From Cellulomonas sp. SLBN-39 (GTDB lineage Bacteria > Actinomycetota > Actinomycetes > Actinomycetales > Cellulomonadaceae), in the NCBI RefSeq assembly GCF_006715865.1, contig NZ_VFOA01000001.1, positions 3,596,001-3,660,000 of the forward strand: a stretch of DNA of 64,000 nucleotides, in the 5' to 3' direction. The position numbers were made by a program, and so were the translations under genes. Below the pieces are notes generated by a model. That model was not told the DNA's origin. It saw only the letters and a program-made list of their open reading frames with translations, and made no database searches. Of the stretch, positions 21,758 to 30,520 are shown one piece after another (position 1 is the stretch's first letter; each line of letters opens with the position of its first letter).

Positions 21758-21773
21758 CCCGCACGCCCGGCCC

Positions 21774-21821
21774 GAGGGCCCGGGCGGGGACGACCTGGTG
21801 GTCGCCCCCGCCCGGGCCCTC
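21774..21821 (+). terminator. terminator after the FN3 protein gene
   Basis: Perfect 16-bp arms (GAGGGCCCGGGCGGGG and its complement) with further pairing inside, beginning 17 bases after the stop codon. Confidence 0.85.
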
Positions 21822-22154
21822 TGCGTCCCCCGGCGGCGTCCGCGCGGCAGGATGCGCAGCGCCGGTGCCCGGGTCTGGGCGACGGGCGGGCGGGCACGGC
21901 CCCCCGAACAGAACCGCGGGTGCGCAGCCCGAGCCGTGCGGAGGCAGGACGCCGCGGCCCGGATCCCGTCGGGGCGCCGAGCCGCGGCGGGCGACGCCCG
22001 TCCACGACCGACCCGACGCGGGTGCCCGGCACGCACGGACCGTGCGTCCCCGTGCGACGCCTCTCCCGGCCCGACCTCGCCCGGGCCCCGGCTGCCGACC
22101 TTCCGGGCCGCCGGCGCGCCCGGCTCCCCCGGCACCGGGCGCCGGGCACGACGA
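21822..22154. other. intergenic spacer between convergent terminators
   Basis: About 330 bases of very GC-rich sequence between the terminators of the FN3 gene and the pilus operon. I find no convincing coding sequence, RNA gene, promoter or repeat. Confidence 0.6.
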
Positions 22155-22192
22155 CGCCGGGGGCGGGCCGCTGCCGCGGCCCGCCCCCGGCG
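22155..22192 (-). terminator. terminator of the pilus operon
   Basis: Perfect 17-bp arms (CGCCGGGGGCGGGCCGC and its complement) with a four-base loop, 25 bases past the pilO stop on the minus strand. Confidence 0.85.
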
Positions 22193-22217
22193 GTCGGTGC
22201 TGGTGCTGCGCGGGCGG

Positions 22218-23012
22218 TCAGCCCACGGGAACGATCGGGTTCTTGCCGTCGACCGCACCGGGCAGCGCCGGCTCCTCGGCCTCCTCGTCGGTCGGCGTCG
22301 CGGCACCGTCCTCGGGCAGCACGTACAGGTACCCGGAGATCGTCGCCTCCAGGTCGCCGACCGAGGTGGCGGGCTTGCCGCCCGACGCCTCCGCGTCGTC
22401 CTGGCCGGTCCCCGTGAACGACGTGACGAGCAGCAGCCGGTCCGTGCCGTGCTGCAACGTGTCGATGAACGCCACGACCTGGGCGTACGGGCCGACGACC
22501 GTGAGCTGGACGGGGACGTCCACCATGCCGGCCGGCACCCCGGTGTCGACGGCCGCCGGTGCGACGTCGGCCGGGGCCGCCGCGTCCGTGGAGCCCTCCT
22601 CCGTGGCTGCCTCGGCCGCCGCGGCCGCGGCCGCCGCCTGGGCGGCCTGGGCCGCGTACGGCAGGAACTCCTCGGGCGTGCCCGGCACGACGCTGGTGAC
22701 CGTCAGGCCCCGGGCCTCGGCCGCCCGCTGCACGTCGCGCAGGTAGTCGGCGACGTCGGCGGTCGCGGGCACCGAGACCCGCAGCTCCTGGAGCTCGGAC
22801 CGGTACGTCTCGATCTCCTCGAACTGCGCGCTGAGCACCGCGATGCGGTCCCGCATCACGTCGTTCGTGGCGCGCACGCCCTCGGCCTGCTCGCGCGTCT
22901 GGGCGGCCGCGGTCAGCACGGGCCCGATCAGGAGGAACCAGGCGGCGGTCACGACCAGCAGCGCGACGACGACGGCGCCGCCGATCCACGTGGACGACTT
23001 CGAGCGTCCCAT
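22218..23012 (-). CDS. pilO: type IV pilus assembly protein PilO-like
   Basis: Inner-membrane alignment-complex partner of PilN. 264 residues: a short cytoplasmic N-terminus, one helix (about 10-30, IGGAVVVALLVVTAAWFLLI), a coiled coil (about 35-75) and a ferredoxin-like domain split by an Ala-rich, acidic insertion (about 120-165). The C-terminal half (VPVQLTVVGPYAQVVAFIDTLQ) is the typical PilO beta-alpha unit. It begins one base after the pilN stop and ends the operon. The monoderm context explains the lack of pilP and pilQ. Confidence 0.85.
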   Translation of the reverse strand: MGRSKSSTWIGGAVVVALLVVTAAWFLLIGPVLTAAAQTREQAEGVRATNDVMRDRIAVLSAQFEEIETYRSELQELRVSVPATADVADYLRDVQRAAEARGLTVTSVVPGTPEEFLPYAAQAAQAAAAAAAAEAATEEGSTDAAAPADVAPAAVDTGVPAGMVDVPVQLTVVGPYAQVVAFIDTLQHGTDRLLLVTSFTGTGQDDAEASGGKPATSVGDLEATISGYLYVLPEDGAATPTDEEAEEPALPGAVDGKNPIVPVG

Positions 23013-23013
23013 G

Positions 23014-23778
23014 TCAGCCCTCCCCCTCGGTGGCGGCCGCGTCGGCCGCGTCCTCGTCCGTCGCCTCGTCCGGGACGTCCTCGAACCGGCCCGAGAGCGT
23101 GCTCTCGGTCAGCTGGACGGTCGCCGACACGGCGTAGAACGTCGAGCCCTCCTCCTCGGACGCCGTCACCGACGACACCCACGGGTCCGCCAGGCCGGGC
23201 ACGCCCGCGAAGGCGTCGAGCATGTCGGACGTGTTCGGCACGGTCTTGCTGCGCATCTCGAAGGAGATGGAGCCGATGCTCGCGCCCTGCAGCGGGTCGA
23301 GCGGGTCGGTCGGCGCGGCGAACGGCGACGGGCCCTGCACGGACAGCGAGTCGATGCTCACGTCGGCGGGCAGGACCGCGGCGATCGCGTCGACGTACGG
23401 CTTCCACGGGATCTCCGTCGCGGTGCCCACCAGCCGGGCCTCCTCGATGTCGGCGATCTGCCCCAGCACGAGCGGCACCTCGGCGTACTGGCGCTCCTCG
23501 GCCTGCAGCTGCATCGTCTGCGCGTCGGCGTCGGCGAGCTCGTTGTCGGCCTGCGCGCGCACCAGCTGGGCGAACGCGTACGCCAGGCCGACGACCACGA
23601 CGACCGCGAGCAGGGAGATCCCCAGCCAGCGCTTGACGACCGCGAGCGAGCGGGCGGCGCGGACCTCCGGGGGCAGCAGGTTGACCTGCGGCATCGTCGG
23701 GACGACCGTGCGCGCGGGCGCCGGGGCCGTCGTCTTCTGCTTGCCGCGGGTCCTGCCGCGGTCCAGGACGGTGCTCAT
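23014..23778 (-). CDS. pilN: type IV pilus assembly protein PilN-like
   Basis: 254 residues. The conserved cytoplasmic peptide MPQVNLLPPEVRAAR (about 29-43) is the PilM-binding motif of PilN; one helix follows (about 54-74), then a coiled coil and a PilN-fold domain (EIPWKPYVDAIAAVLPADVSIDSL). The acidic tail EDVPDEATDEDAADAAATEGEG is poorly conserved. ATG at 23778 overlaps the pilM stop by ATGA. Confidence 0.88.
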   Translation of the reverse strand: MSTVLDRGRTRGKQKTTAPAPARTVVPTMPQVNLLPPEVRAARSLAVVKRWLGISLLAVVVVVGLAYAFAQLVRAQADNELADADAQTMQLQAEERQYAEVPLVLGQIADIEEARLVGTATEIPWKPYVDAIAAVLPADVSIDSLSVQGPSPFAAPTDPLDPLQGASIGSISFEMRSKTVPNTSDMLDAFAGVPGLADPWVSSVTASEEEGSTFYAVSATVQLTESTLSGRFEDVPDEATDEDAADAAATEGEG

Positions 23779-24833
23779 GCCGCGACTCCGTGGGCCAGGC
23801 CGACCGGGAGCGCGAGCAGCGACTCGGCACCGGTGAGCGTCGAACGGTCGATCGTCTTGCCGACCCTCAGGCCCGCGAACGCGTCGCCGAGCATCACGGG
23901 GATCCGCGACGAGCTCGACAGGTACTGCCCGAGCCCGGGCAGGTGCGCGCCGCCGCCGGTGACGACGAGCGCCTCGACGGGGGTCTCGCGGTGCTGGGAG
24001 GACCAGTAGACGAGGGTGTTGCGGATGCCCTCGACGAGGGTGCGGCACGAGGAGGTGATGGCCTCGACGGCCGGTGCGTACTCCGGCGGGGCGGAGAAGC
24101 CGACGCCGATGTCCCGCTTGAGGCCCTCGGCCTCCGGCTGGGGCAGCGCCATGGCTGCGGCCACCGCGTCGGTGACGTGCTGACCGCCCTGCGCGAGCAG
24201 ACGGACCAGGCGGGGCGTCCCGGCGCTGGCGACGACGACGTTGGTGATGCGGGCGCCGACGTCGACGAACGCGACGGTCCGCTCGGCGAGGTCCCCGCGG
24301 GCCAGGGCCCGCACGAGCGCGAACGCGTTGAGGTCGACCATGCTGGGGCGCAGCCCGGCACCCTCCGCGGCCAGGACGTTGCCCACGACGACGTCGCGCT
24401 GGGCGGCGACGAGCATGCCCTTGACCATGCGGCCGCGGGGCCCGTCGACCTCGTCGACGGGCAGGAAGTCCAGCAGGGCGTCGCCCGAGGCGACGGGCAG
24501 CAGCTCCTGCACCTGGTAGGGCAGGGACGCCTTGAGCTCGGCCGGCGGCATCCAGGGCAGCTCGATGTCGCGGACGACGACGCGCTGGTTGCCGACGCCG
24601 AGCACGACGTCCTTGCTGGTGAACTTGGCCTGGGCCCAGAGCCGGCGCAGGGCGTCGGAGACGACCGCCGGCTCGTTGACCTCGCCGTCGCGCACGGCGC
24701 CGGGTGGCAGGGCCACCTCGCCGACGCGCTGCAGCGTGCCGCCCGCGCGCGGGCCGCCCTTGCCGAAGGCGACCTCGACGGCACGGACGGCGCTCGTCCC
24801 GATGTCGAGGCCGATGACGTTCGTGGAGGCCAC
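23775..24833 (-). CDS. pilM: type IV pilus assembly ATPase-like protein PilM
   Basis: Cytoplasmic actin-like (FtsA-related) protein that links the pilus motor to PilN. 352 residues. The N-terminus NVIGLDIGTSAVRAVEVAFG carries the phosphate-1 loop, AFVDVGARITNVVVA the phosphate-2 loop, and ALVVTGGGAHLPGL the adenosine motif. GTG at 24833 has AAGGA six bases upstream. The 85-base gap to pilD holds no clear terminator, so it probably continues the upstream transcript. Confidence 0.92.
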   Translation of the reverse strand: MASTNVIGLDIGTSAVRAVEVAFGKGGPRAGGTLQRVGEVALPPGAVRDGEVNEPAVVSDALRRLWAQAKFTSKDVVLGVGNQRVVVRDIELPWMPPAELKASLPYQVQELLPVASGDALLDFLPVDEVDGPRGRMVKGMLVAAQRDVVVGNVLAAEGAGLRPSMVDLNAFALVRALARGDLAERTVAFVDVGARITNVVVASAGTPRLVRLLAQGGQHVTDAVAAAMALPQPEAEGLKRDIGVGFSAPPEYAPAVEAITSSCRTLVEGIRNTLVYWSSQHRETPVEALVVTGGGAHLPGLGQYLSSSSRIPVMLGDAFAGLRVGKTIDRSTLTGAESLLALPVGLAHGVAA

Positions 24834-24918
24834 GGTGGTCCTTTCTCCGAGGAGCTTGCACGTTCCCTATCGGACGGATGACCGGCATCCTTGAGGCGAC
24901 GGACGGGCGAGGGCCCGG

Positions 24919-25713
24919 TCAGAGCAGCCCGAGGTACCCGTCCCACAGCGGCTGACCGGCGACGAGGCCGATCCAGGCGCCGGCGAGCATCCACGGACCG
25001 AACGCGATCTGGGTGCGGCGACCGGCCCGGCGGCCGGCGATGAGCGCGAGCCCGACGACGCCGCCGACGAGGAACGCGGCGAACGCGCCGACGACCAGCG
25101 CACCCCACCCGACCCAGCCGAGGTACAGACCGAGGACGCCGGCGAGCTTGACGTCGCCGAACCCCATGCCCGCCGGGTACGCCACGAGCAGGACGAAGTA
25201 GAACGCGAACATCGCGGCGGCACCGATGCCCGCGCGCAGGAGCGCCCCCCAGTCGGCGGTCCCGCCGGGGTCGGCGGACGCGAGCGCGAGCAGGGCCAGC
25301 GCCACCGGGTACGAGGGCAGCACGATCGCGTCGGGCAGCCGGTGCACGTCGAGGTCGATCGCGGTCAGGGCGACCGTGATCGCGACGAGGTACAGCAGCG
25401 CAGGCGTCCACCAGCCCGGTCCGGACCACCACGCGACGGCCGCGAACGCGACGCCGGTGAGCAGCTCGACGGCCGGGTAGCGGGCCGAGATCGGCGCCGC
25501 GCAGTCCCGGCAGCGCCCCCGCAGGACGAGCCACGAGACCACGGGCACGTTGTCGTACGGGCGGATCCGCGCCCCGCACGACGGGCACGCGCTGGGCGGC
25601 GCCACGACCGACTCGCCCCGCGGGACCCGCCACACGACGACGTTGAGGAACGAGCCGACCAGCAGCCCGAGCACGCCCGCGAGGGTGACGAGCAGCGGGG
25701 TCAGCTCAGCCAC
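24919..25713 (-). CDS. pilD: type IV prepilin peptidase (leader peptidase and N-methyltransferase)
   Basis: A 264-residue polytopic aspartic protease that cleaves and methylates the prepilins encoded next to it. The two active-site Asp residues lie in AIDLDVHRLPD and GFGDVKLAGVLG. The N-terminal cytoplasmic loop keeps the zinc tetracysteine CPSC...CRDC seen in bifunctional enzymes, with GSFLNVVVWRVPRGES before it. The GTG start at 25713 overlaps the stop of the lectin-pilin gene by eight bases. Confidence 0.94.
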   Translation of the reverse strand: MAELTPLLVTLAGVLGLLVGSFLNVVVWRVPRGESVVAPPSACPSCGARIRPYDNVPVVSWLVLRGRCRDCAAPISARYPAVELLTGVAFAAVAWWSGPGWWTPALLYLVAITVALTAIDLDVHRLPDAIVLPSYPVALALLALASADPGGTADWGALLRAGIGAAAMFAFYFVLLVAYPAGMGFGDVKLAGVLGLYLGWVGWGALVVGAFAAFLVGGVVGLALIAGRRAGRRTQIAFGPWMLAGAWIGLVAGQPLWDGYLGLL

Positions 25714-27256
25714 CGTACGCCTCGACGTAGTCGCCGACGGACGCCTCGACGTCGAGCGGCGGGGCGTTCCACTTCTGGTCGATGCCGCCCGTGCAGGACG
25801 TGACGACGATCTTCGACCACGAGCCGTTGTACTTGTCGCCGAGGCCGATGCAGCGGCCCAGGTGGTCGACGAACGTGTAGCTGGTGCCGTAGTTGCCCGT
25901 GTCCTGGTACCGGGTCCACCGCTGGTTGGCCGCGCTCGTCGAGCACGCCGACGTCAGCGTCACGTACTGGCCGCCGGCGCCCGGGGTCTGCAGGCAGTAC
26001 TTCTGCGACGTCGAGTTGGAGCGCAGGACGTAGATCTGCTGCGGCCCGAGCGAGGGCGAGCCGACGGCGGGCTCGGAGTAGTACCACTTGTGGTTCCAGT
26101 CGAGCAGCGTGCCGCCCGAGGGGTCCTGCTTGCAGGGGTACACGATCATGAACGCCTTGCCGACGTCGGTGTCCGTGACGTCGAAGCAGCGCCCGAACTC
26201 GAGGTAGTTGACGATCTGGCGCGTCGTGATGCTCGCGGCGCCGGCGCCCACGGCCGGATCGGGGTTGAACGAGCCCCAGGCGGAGTCGCCCGCGCAGCTC
26301 GTGCCCACGGAGAGCTTGCGCCCCGCGATGCCCGTGCCCGACGTCGAGCCGGACGACAGGCAGTAGCTCGAGTAGTTGGTGATGGAGGTGTTCTCACCGC
26401 GCCAGCGTGCACCGCCCTCCCAGCTGTAGAGCTGGTTCCAGCGCGCCGTGCCGGTCTTGCACGTCTCGAGCGTGACGCGCACGGTCCCGGACGACGTCGA
26501 CGGCGGACCCGTGATGCACAGGGGCGTGCTGCCCGGCAGCGTGCTGGAGGCGAGCTTGATCATGTAGTCGACGTCGTACAGCCACAGCTCGCGCTCGTCG
26601 TCCTCGCCGCAGCTCGCCTTGTCGACGTACGTGACGTTGGACCCGGCGGTGATGCCGTCGGCGCGCAGGCAGAACCCGTCCCCGAAGGTGTAGATGCGCC
26701 CGCCGGCGATGTTCGTGTTCGTCGTCTTGAACTGGTACACGGTCGCCAGCGTGCGGTCCCCGAGGGTCGCGTCGAGGCGGGCGAGGTCCTCGGCGTAGCC
26801 CTCGGCGACCACGCGCGCGTAGGCGGGCTGCTGGACGGGCCGGCAGGACATGACGTTCGCGGCCAGCCAGGAGTCCGAGCGCCCGGCCGGGTTCTCCTTG
26901 TAGTAGCTCACCCGCACGTCGTACCGCAGCTCGCCGCCGGAGTCCGCGACCGTGCCGGTGAGCGTGCACGGCAGCGCCGCGAGGCTGCCGTAGACCGACC
27001 CGGTGAAGTCCGGTGCCGCGGCCGCGGAGCGGATCTGCGAGAGCGCGGCCTCGACGCCGGCCTCGGCGGCGAAGATCGTCCGGGTGTTCTTGCGCGCGAA
27101 CTGCGTGGGCGTCACCTGGGACAGGACGAGCGCGAGGATGATCGTGCTCAGCGCACCCATGAGCAGCACCATGAGGATGGCGCTCATCATGGCCACGCCC
27201 TCGTCGCGGTCGCGCCAGACGGCGAGTCGGCGCAGCAGGCCGGTCGTGGGGTCCAC
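25706..27256 (-). CDS. PilX-like minor pilin carrying six beta-trefoil lectin-like repeats
   Basis: 516 residues. Residues 1-20 end in DEG, a likely PilD cleavage region; 21-47 are the hydrophobic pilin helix (VAMMSAILMVLLMGAL...); TIFAAEAGVEAAL (60-72) is typical of PilX-type minor pilins. From about 190 the protein is a Cys/Trp-patterned region with six repeats: Cys196/Cys216/Trp225, 247/266/273, 299/321/327, 357/375/387, 421/438/447 and 469/488/496. The last two end in NQRW and DQKW, the QxW signature of ricin-type lectins. Six repeats equal two beta-trefoils. GTG at 27256 has GAGGAGG upstream. A carbohydrate-binding tip role is inferred. Confidence 0.82.
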   Translation of the reverse strand: MDPTTGLLRRLAVWRDRDEGVAMMSAILMVLLMGALSTIILALVLSQVTPTQFARKNTRTIFAAEAGVEAALSQIRSAAAAPDFTGSVYGSLAALPCTLTGTVADSGGELRYDVRVSYYKENPAGRSDSWLAANVMSCRPVQQPAYARVVAEGYAEDLARLDATLGDRTLATVYQFKTTNTNIAGGRIYTFGDGFCLRADGITAGSNVTYVDKASCGEDDERELWLYDVDYMIKLASSTLPGSTPLCITGPPSTSSGTVRVTLETCKTGTARWNQLYSWEGGARWRGENTSITNYSSYCLSSGSTSGTGIAGRKLSVGTSCAGDSAWGSFNPDPAVGAGAASITTRQIVNYLEFGRCFDVTDTDVGKAFMIVYPCKQDPSGGTLLDWNHKWYYSEPAVGSPSLGPQQIYVLRSNSTSQKYCLQTPGAGGQYVTLTSACSTSAANQRWTRYQDTGNYGTSYTFVDHLGRCIGLGDKYNGSWSKIVVTSCTGGIDQKWNAPPLDVEASVGDYVEAYGG

Positions 27257-27267
27257 GGTGGTCCTCC

Positions 27268-27939
27268 TCAGGGGCGGCCGGACGCGGCCAGGCAGACGGG
27301 GGTGTCGGACGTGCCGTTGCCGTCGGCGTCGACGTTCGACAGCGAGCTCTCGGAGGAGTTCCGTGCGACGAAGGACGTCGCGGAGTCGACCGTGACGTCG
27401 GTGGCGCCGATGCTCAGGCGCAGCAGGAGCTGCTGGTGGGGGTGCTCGTCGCCGGCGAGGACGACCTCGAACGGGTAGGGGCGCCCCGAGGTGTCGGAGT
27501 CCGGACGCACGTCGGTGACGAGGGTGCTCCACGCCGGGGCCGTGACCCCCGCGGTGTCGTTCCACGAGCGCTGCGCGATCGTGCCCGCCGTCGGGTCCCA
27601 GCGCCACTGCGTGCAGGTCGCGACGCCGGTCGAGGACGAGCGCTCCGACGTGCGGAACTCGACGTACCGGGCGCCGCTGGCGCCCGTGCCGGGCAGGTTG
27701 ACCGACTCGGCGTAGCGGATCTGCCGGTCCAGGCGCTGGAACACCAGGCGCACCGAGTCCCCGGACTGCGCGGTGACGTCGGAGCGGACGGTGCTGTTCG
27801 TCATGATGACGACGCCGGCCATGAACACCGAGACGACGATCGTGAAGATCCCGATCGAGACGATGAGCTCGACGAGCGTCATCCCGGCGTCGGGGCGCGT
27901 GCCGTGCAGCCGGGCCCGCAGCCGGGCCGCCGGGCTCAC
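27268..27939 (-). CDS. PilW/PulJ-like minor pilin
   Basis: A 223-residue prepilin. The leader ends PDAG and is followed by MTLVELIVSIGIFTIVVSVFM, a class III prepilin signal cut before Met with Glu at +5. The rest is a beta-rich globular head. GTG at 27939 overlaps the upstream stop by GTGA. It probably forms part of the priming complex that starts pilus assembly together with its two neighbours. Confidence 0.85.
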   Translation of the reverse strand: MSPAARLRARLHGTRPDAGMTLVELIVSIGIFTIVVSVFMAGVVIMTNSTVRSDVTAQSGDSVRLVFQRLDRQIRYAESVNLPGTGASGARYVEFRTSERSSSTGVATCTQWRWDPTAGTIAQRSWNDTAGVTAPAWSTLVTDVRPDSDTSGRPYPFEVVLAGDEHPHQQLLLRLSIGATDVTVDSATSFVARNSSESSLSNVDADGNGTSDTPVCLAASGRP

Positions 27940-29744
27940 CGGCCCACCCGGATCGTCACGGTCGCCGGCGTCGAGACGAGGTTCGTGTGCTGGCCGGTGC
28001 CCTGGATGACGTAGGTGAACGTGCAGGTCCGGCTGTTCGTCCCGTTCGGCAGCGTCGGCGCGTTGTACCGGAAGATGCCGTTCTGCAGGTCGGGCTGCGT
28101 GGTGGGCAGGCTCCCGCAGTTGGCGGCCAGGGTGCTCGTCGCCGCAGGGCGGAACTGCACGGTGCCGTTGAAGTTGTTCGGCGCGTCGTTCGACCCGACG
28201 TTGATCGCGTTGTTGGTCGTGCCCGTCTTCACCTGGACGGAGTCGTTCACGGGCGTCGGCACGAGGATGATCCGCATCGTCTTGATGTCGGAGGACACCG
28301 ACCCGTCCGGCGTCCAGACGCGGTACTGCACCGTCCAGTAGCCGAGCACGTTGCCCTGCTGCGCGTACGCGAGCTGCGTGCCGCGACGGTTGGTGGTGGC
28401 GTTGTAGTCGTTGCCGTTGACCTTGAGCTTGCCCTGGGTGATGTCGCTCGACATCACCTCGATGATGTAGTCGCCGGGGTTGCCCGTCAGGGTGACCCAG
28501 TCGATCGGCGCCGTCGTGCCCGCTGCCGTCGCGGCGATGCCCACCGTGAGGTCGACCGCCAGGGGTGCGGCGTACGCGGTCACGGTCAGGCGGACCCGCG
28601 CGGTCGTGCTGACCAGCCCCGACCCGTCGGTGAACTGGTACTCGAAGCTCGGCGAGCCCATCTGGCCCTGGGGGTCGAAGACCACGCTCGTGCCCGAGAC
28701 CGTCACGGTGCCGAACGCCGGCGGGGTGATGATCTGCACGCTCGCGGGGCTGCCCTGGTCGTTGGTGGTCACCGGGATGGTCACGGCGGTCCCACGGTTC
28801 GTCGTCGCGGTGTCGTCCACCGCGCGCGGCATCACCGACACCCGCACGGTCGCGGTGTTGGACTCACGCCCCGCGGCGTCCTTGAGCATGTACGTGAACG
28901 TCATGATCCCGGAGGCGTTGGTCGGCGCCTGGAACCGCACCTGCCCGTCGGACTGGAGCGTCGCGGTGCCGGTGCCGCCGGTGACCGTGACGTTGCGGAC
29001 GGGGTTCGACACGACGACGCCGATGACGTCGTTGCGCACCACGTCGACAGTGACGGCCTGGCCGACCTCGACCACGGCGACGTCGTCGACCGCGATCGGG
29101 CGCGTGGTGTTGTTCCACTCCAGGTCGGTGTTCGGGTCGATCAGCGAGGTCACCTGGTACGAGCAGGCGGTGTCGCCGCAGGGGCTCTGCACCGAGTCCC
29201 AGCTGATGAGGACCATGACCCGCAGCATGCGCGTGTACCCGGCGGGCACGGTCGCCGGGTCCGTGAGGTTGCCCGGGACCGTCGCGCACTCCGCGTTCGT
29301 CGACGTGGGGCGGTAGCAGTGGCCGACGAGAGTCAGCACGTCGTAGTCGACGTTGTTCAGCGTCTGCTGGGACGTGATCGGCAGCGTGCCGTTGCCGGTG
29401 CCGGCCGGGTCCCACGCGGGGTACGTCAGCGCGATGCCCTCGACGCCCGCGGCGGCGCCGGTGGTCCACGCGGACTGCACCGCGGCCTCGCTGCGCCCGA
29501 CGAGCAGGCCGCTGACGTCGTCCACGGGCTGCGCGACGACGCCGTACGCGGCCTCCATGGCGTCGTTGGCCACGACGACCGCGTTCTGCGTGCGCTGCTG
29601 GTGGGTGATGGTGCGGGTGCCGGAGAGGAAGAAGTACAGCGCCGCGGACGCGACGAGCGACATCAGCGCGAGCGCGACGATCACCTCGACGAGCGTGAAC
29701 CCGTCGTCGGCGGGGCGGTTCTCGGCACCGGGGCGCATGGGCAC
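27936..29744 (-). CDS. PilV-like minor pilin with four Ig/cadherin-like domains
   Basis: 602 residues. The leader ends PADDG, followed by FTLVEVIVALALMSLVASAAL (Glu +5). A pilin head spans to about 205. Then come four beta-sandwich modules of the A-x-DD...V..ND type, starting near PIAVDDVAVVEVG, PRAVDDTATTNRG, PLAVDLTVGIAA and TPVNDSVQVKTG, and reaching the C-terminus. Such repeats build stalks on adhesins. The start is either GTG 29744, five bases after GAGG, or ATG 29738. A strong terminator lies between it and the major pilin upstream, so it should be expressed at a lower level. Confidence 0.82.
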   Translation of the reverse strand: MPMRPGAENRPADDGFTLVEVIVALALMSLVASAALYFFLSGTRTITHQQRTQNAVVVANDAMEAAYGVVAQPVDDVSGLLVGRSEAAVQSAWTTGAAAGVEGIALTYPAWDPAGTGNGTLPITSQQTLNNVDYDVLTLVGHCYRPTSTNAECATVPGNLTDPATVPAGYTRMLRVMVLISWDSVQSPCGDTACSYQVTSLIDPNTDLEWNNTTRPIAVDDVAVVEVGQAVTVDVVRNDVIGVVVSNPVRNVTVTGGTGTATLQSDGQVRFQAPTNASGIMTFTYMLKDAAGRESNTATVRVSVMPRAVDDTATTNRGTAVTIPVTTNDQGSPASVQIITPPAFGTVTVSGTSVVFDPQGQMGSPSFEYQFTDGSGLVSTTARVRLTVTAYAAPLAVDLTVGIAATAAGTTAPIDWVTLTGNPGDYIIEVMSSDITQGKLKVNGNDYNATTNRRGTQLAYAQQGNVLGYWTVQYRVWTPDGSVSSDIKTMRIILVPTPVNDSVQVKTGTTNNAINVGSNDAPNNFNGTVQFRPAATSTLAANCGSLPTTQPDLQNGIFRYNAPTLPNGTNSRTCTFTYVIQGTGQHTNLVSTPATVTIRVGR

Positions 29745-29774
29745 TACTTCCTCTTCGTCGGCCGGGAGATGGTC

Positions 29775-29810
29775 GGGCGCCGGGGGACGCGAGTGCGTCC
29801 CCCGGCGCCC
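29775..29810 (-). terminator. hairpin between the major pilin and the minor-pilin genes
   Basis: Perfect 16-bp arms (GGGCGCCGGGGGACGC and its complement) with loop GAGT, 16 bases after the major-pilin stop. It would stop most transcripts and let a fraction continue into the minor pilins. Confidence 0.8.
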
Positions 29811-29825
29811 GGGTGCAGCGTCAGA

Positions 29826-30236
29826 TCACTGCAGACCACCCTCGTCGGACAGGTAGACGAACTCGGTGTCGGTACCCGCCGCGGTGTTGCGGCCCGTGAT
29901 CTGGTAGGTGCCGTCGTTGTTGTTCGTGTAGACGATCACCGTGTCGTCGTGCGAGAGCGCGACGGCCTCGCCGTTGATCGTGATCTCGCCGTCGCCCGCA
30001 GCGCTGCTGGCGCTGGCCGGGTACTCCTGGTCGTTGATGAACGCCGTCTCGACCGTGGTCGCGATGGTGCGCAGGTCGGACTTGATGCCCGCGTCCACGG
30101 CGCCCTGACGCTGGTTCAGGAAGACCGGGATGGCGATCGCGGCGAGGATGCCGATGATGATGACGACGACGAGGAGCTCGACGAGCGTGAAGCCCTGCTC
30201 CTTCTCGTCCATGGCCTTACGGATGCGAGCGATCAT
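29826..30236 (-). CDS. pilA: major type IV pilin
   Basis: A 136-residue prepilin with a short leader MIARIRKAMDEKEQG, cut before FTLVELLVVVIIIGILAAIA (Glu +5), the classical type IVa helix, and a small C-terminal domain without cysteines (YTNNNDGTYQITGRNT). ATG at 30236 has GAGG six bases upstream. It sits between two strong hairpins, giving an isolated high-output transcription unit as expected for the structural subunit. The 197 bases upstream (30237-30433) must hold its promoter, although I cannot point to a TAnnnT box there. Confidence 0.9.
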   Translation of the reverse strand: MIARIRKAMDEKEQGFTLVELLVVVIIIGILAAIAIPVFLNQRQGAVDAGIKSDLRTIATTVETAFINDQEYPASASSAAGDGEITINGEAVALSHDDTVIVYTNNNDGTYQITGRNTAAGTDTEFVYLSDEGGLQ

Positions 30237-30433
30237 GCTCGGCCTCACTTCGGTGTCGGTGAAAGTGGTGTCAGCGGTCGGCCCCAGGGAGCCGCTCCAC
30301 CCGGTCCGTCGTCCAGAACCGCCGCCCACTTGAGGGGACCGGGCCCGCTCCACCCGCCAATCACCCGACCGGCCCACACCGTGCCCCGAACGCCGACACG
30401 GACGGGCGGCGGGCGTCCGTGGGGCACGCACCA

Positions 30434-30466
30434 CGACGCCCCGTGGAGGTGCTCCACGGGGCGTCG
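30434..30466 (-). terminator. terminator after the pilB-pilT-pilC-pilin unit
   Basis: Perfect 15-bp arms (CGACGCCCCGTGGAG and its complement) around GTG, 54 bases past the second pilin's stop. Confidence 0.82.
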
Positions 30467-30520
30467 GTGGTCGATGCGCGCGAGGGCCGTCGCCCCCTGT
30501 CGGGGTCGACGGCGCCGATG

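Noticed and set aside
21822..22154. A small gene in the gap between the FN3 gene and pilO
   Set aside because: Open frames exist on both strands but none has a start signal, conserved motif or convincing composition.
17390..22306. A very long open frame on the minus strand opposite the FN3 protein gene
   Set aside because: Its translation is Arg/Gly/Asp-rich without family motifs, as expected for a frame opposite a 75% GC coding sequence. The plus-strand gene has a signal peptide, repeats and a ribosome binding site.
30237..30433. A sigma-54 type promoter ahead of pilA
   Set aside because: A GGCAC segment is present but the matching TTGC element is missing, and actinobacteria lack sigma-54.
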